From Marinilabiliales bacterium (lineage in GTDB: Bacteria; Bacteroidota; Bacteroidia; Bacteroidales; F082): a stretch of 5,984 bases of DNA. Location: NCBI GenBank assembly GCA_002869465.1, contig PKSW01000401.1:1-5984 (forward strand), read 5' to 3'. The notes beneath the pieces are model-generated. The model saw only the letters and a program-made list of their open reading frames with translations. It did not search any database and was not told the DNA's origin. Numbering within the stretch: position 1 is the stretch's first letter; each line of letters begins with the position of its first letter. A program made the translations under genes and the position numbers. This document shows positions 4,475-5,984 of the stretch, piece by piece.

Positions 4475-5984
4475 TTAACAAGGAATATTCACGGTTACTA
4501 CTGTACCTTTATTTTTTTCAGACTCATAATTTAACAGGCCATTAACAGATTCCACACGACTTTCAATATTCATCAGTCCAATTCCGTGATTTTTGTTGCT
4601 GTTAAAATTAAATCCCTGTCCGTTATCTTCCACAATCAACAACACTCTTTCTCGCCTTTTAAGTAATTCAACTTTTACTTCGGTGGCTTTAGCATGTTTT
4701 AGTATGTTGGCGATAAGTTCCTGCAATATTCTGAAAACAGCCAATTCGATGGCATACGAAAACCTGGAAGTAATACCAAAATACTCAAATGTTACCTGAA
4801 TGGCTGTTTTACAAAAACTATCCTTTAACAGTCCTTCTATGGCCGAAACCAAACCAAACTGTTCCAGTTCTTTAGGTAGCATCTGGTGCGAAATATTTCT
4901 CACTTCGCTTGCCGTGTCATCTATTAAGTTGCTTAGCGATCTAAATATTTCTGATTCTTTATCAAACTGATTGCCAGCAGCAAACCCTGACCAGTTCAAT
5001 TTTAAACCGGCAAGTTTCTGCCCAACTCCATCGTGCAGTTCACGGGCTATCCGGCGTCTTTCAGCTTCCTGACCTTCAAGGACAGCACTTAATTTTTGTT
5101 CGTTATGCCTGATGATGGCTTCATCTAATGCGGCCTTTTGTTTCAGTTTATAGCGGTAATATGTAAAAATAGTTGCTCCGATGATCATAATTACCAACAG
5201 GATCAGAATTAGATTCTCAGTTCGCTTTTGTTTCAAATTTAATTCAGCCAGCTCATTTTTATTTTTCAGCAAATCGATATCCTGCTCCATTCTCTCCGTT
5301 TCATATCGGGTTTGCACATCGATGATCTGTTGCTCGAGCCGCTGATTATAAACAGAATCTTTGGTTGAAATGTATAGCGACATATTCCGGAAAGCACTAT
5401 CCAGTTGATGTTGCAAGGCATACATTTTAGCCAGGTTCAAGTAGCCCACCATTTCCTCTTCTACCACATCAATTTCTTTTGCCAAATTTAAACCGCGGTA
5501 AAGCACGACAGAAGCTTCTTGATATTTGCCCTGGTTGGTATAGGCCTCTCCTATTTTAATAAGGGAAGATGCCAGCCCTTTTTTGTCACCTAATTTTTCC
5601 CTAATAGCCAATGATTCATGCAAAAGCATAAGCGCTTTTTCTTCCTCCCCCCTAGCAATGTAGATATTGCCTAAATTACTTAGCATGGCACTAATAGATT
5701 CACCATCTTCAATTTCTCTTAAAATTTGAAGCGCTTTATTGTAATATTCAACAGCTTTAGTGGTATCATGCAATTTAACATACACATTGGCCATATTTCC
5801 GTATGAACCTGCTTCGCCATATTTATCGTCCATTTTTATTCGATACCTTAATGCACGTTCATGATATGAAAGGGATTTTTCGAGGTTTCCAAGGTTCTGA
5901 TGCACTATAGCAATATTATTTAGGCAATAACCTATCCATAAGTCAGAACCTAAAGCTTCGTATATTTTAAGGGCTTCAATCTGA
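4475..5984 (-). CDS. TPR-containing membrane sensor histidine kinase, HisKA_3 type (5' end cut by window)
   Basis: The frame is open to the right edge, giving 502 visible residues; a GTG at 5905 is internal, because TPR-like sequence continues upstream of it. Residue numbers here count from that GTG. Residues 1-190, and the 26 before them, form about five tetratricopeptide repeats of 40-residue period, with NLGNLEKSL, GNMANVYVKL, SNLGNIYIARGEEEKAL and KIGEAYTNQGKYQEA. A charged coiled coil (about 186-228) leads to one membrane helix (231-250). Next come the HisKA_3 dimerisation segment ERRRIARELHDGVGQ with phosphoacceptor His291 (codon 5035-5033), and an HATPase domain with N-box QELIAN (Asn400), G1 box DNGQG (427-431) and G2 box GIG (441-443). 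The catalytic machinery is complete. By analogy with TPR kinases of Bacteroidota, a signal peptide probably precedes the TPRs and places them in the periplasm; that part is outside the window. The gene is 2 bp from the response regulator, its likely substrate. The input signal is unknown. Confidence 0.95.
   Translation of the reverse strand, partial: QIEALKIYEALGSDLWIGYCLNNIAIVHQNLGNLEKSLSYHERALRYRIKMDDKYGEAGSYGNMANVYVKLHDTTKAVEYYNKALQILREIEDGESISAMLSNLGNIYIARGEEEKALMLLHESLAIREKLGDKKGLASSLIKIGEAYTNQGKYQEASVVLYRGLNLAKEIDVVEEEMVGYLNLAKMYALQHQLDSAFRNMSLYISTKDSVYNQRLEQQIIDVQTRYETERMEQDIDLLKNKNELAELNLKQKRTENLILILLVIMIIGATIFTYYRYKLKQKAALDEAIIRHNEQKLSAVLEGQEAERRRIARELHDGVGQKLAGLKLNWSGFAAGNQFDKESEIFRSLSNLIDDTASEVRNISHQMLPKELEQFGLVSAIEGLLKDSFCKTAIQVTFEYFGITSRFSYAIELAVFRILQELIANILKHAKATEVKVELLKRRERVLLIVEDNGQGFNFNSNKNHGIGLMNIESRVESVNGLLNYESEKNKGTVVTVNIPC

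Noticed and set aside
4470..4481. Response regulator beginning at TTG 4481
   Set aside because: The ATG at 4472 gives the standard receiver-domain N-terminus (MKKIKVLLVDDH) and follows the kinase stop by 2 bp. The TTG adds only three residues and overlaps the kinase gene.
4593..4799. Plus-strand 68-codon frame
   Set aside because: It is antisense to the HATPase domain of the kinase, which has conserved N and G1 boxes here.
4475..5905. Kinase beginning at the GTG at 5905
   Set aside because: The frame stays open to the window edge and the upstream residues continue the TPR pattern, so this GTG is an internal valine codon.

Overview
The window looks like chromosomal DNA from a member of the Bacteroidota. 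It is AT-rich. Translation starts have A/T-rich leaders and no Shine-Dalgarno sequence. The signal peptides are of the kind that end just before Gln. One lipoprotein has Lys-Lys-Asp-Asp right after its lipobox cysteine, as surface-exposed Bacteroidota lipoproteins often do. The region 3585-3836 contains TAnnTTTG promoter boxes. The genus cannot be told from the sequence. All six genes lie on the minus strand, so transcription runs from high to low coordinates. The two outermost genes are cut by the window edges.

Right part (5984 to 3837): a two-component system. A TPR-containing, membrane-anchored histidine kinase of the HisKA_3 (NarX/DesK-like) type, with its N-terminus outside the window, is followed 2 bp later by a NarL/FixJ-type response regulator. 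Both proteins carry the residues needed for phosphotransfer.

Middle (3836 to 3585): 252 bp with no convincing gene but much possible regulation. It holds three TACC(T/C)TA heptamers just beyond the regulator's stop codon, two TAnnTTTG boxes, and two sets of inverted repeats that cannot pair at the same time. One of these sets ends directly at a run of eight T, an attenuator-like layout. Downstream is a small lipoprotein resembling DUF6252-type proteins.

Left part (3107 to 1): a 98-bp spacer carries a compact G-rich hairpin and 7-bp tandem repeat. Three tightly packed genes for predicted exported proteins follow: a WD40-like beta-propeller, a 124-residue protein resembling the TonB C-terminal domain, and a PQQ-type beta-propeller that runs off the left edge. 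The 8-bp overlap and 15-bp gap among these three indicate one operon.

A reasonable but unproven reading is that the kinase/regulator pair controls the lipoprotein, and perhaps the propeller operon, through the 3585-3836 region. No defence system, mobile element, CRISPR array, rRNA or tRNA was seen.
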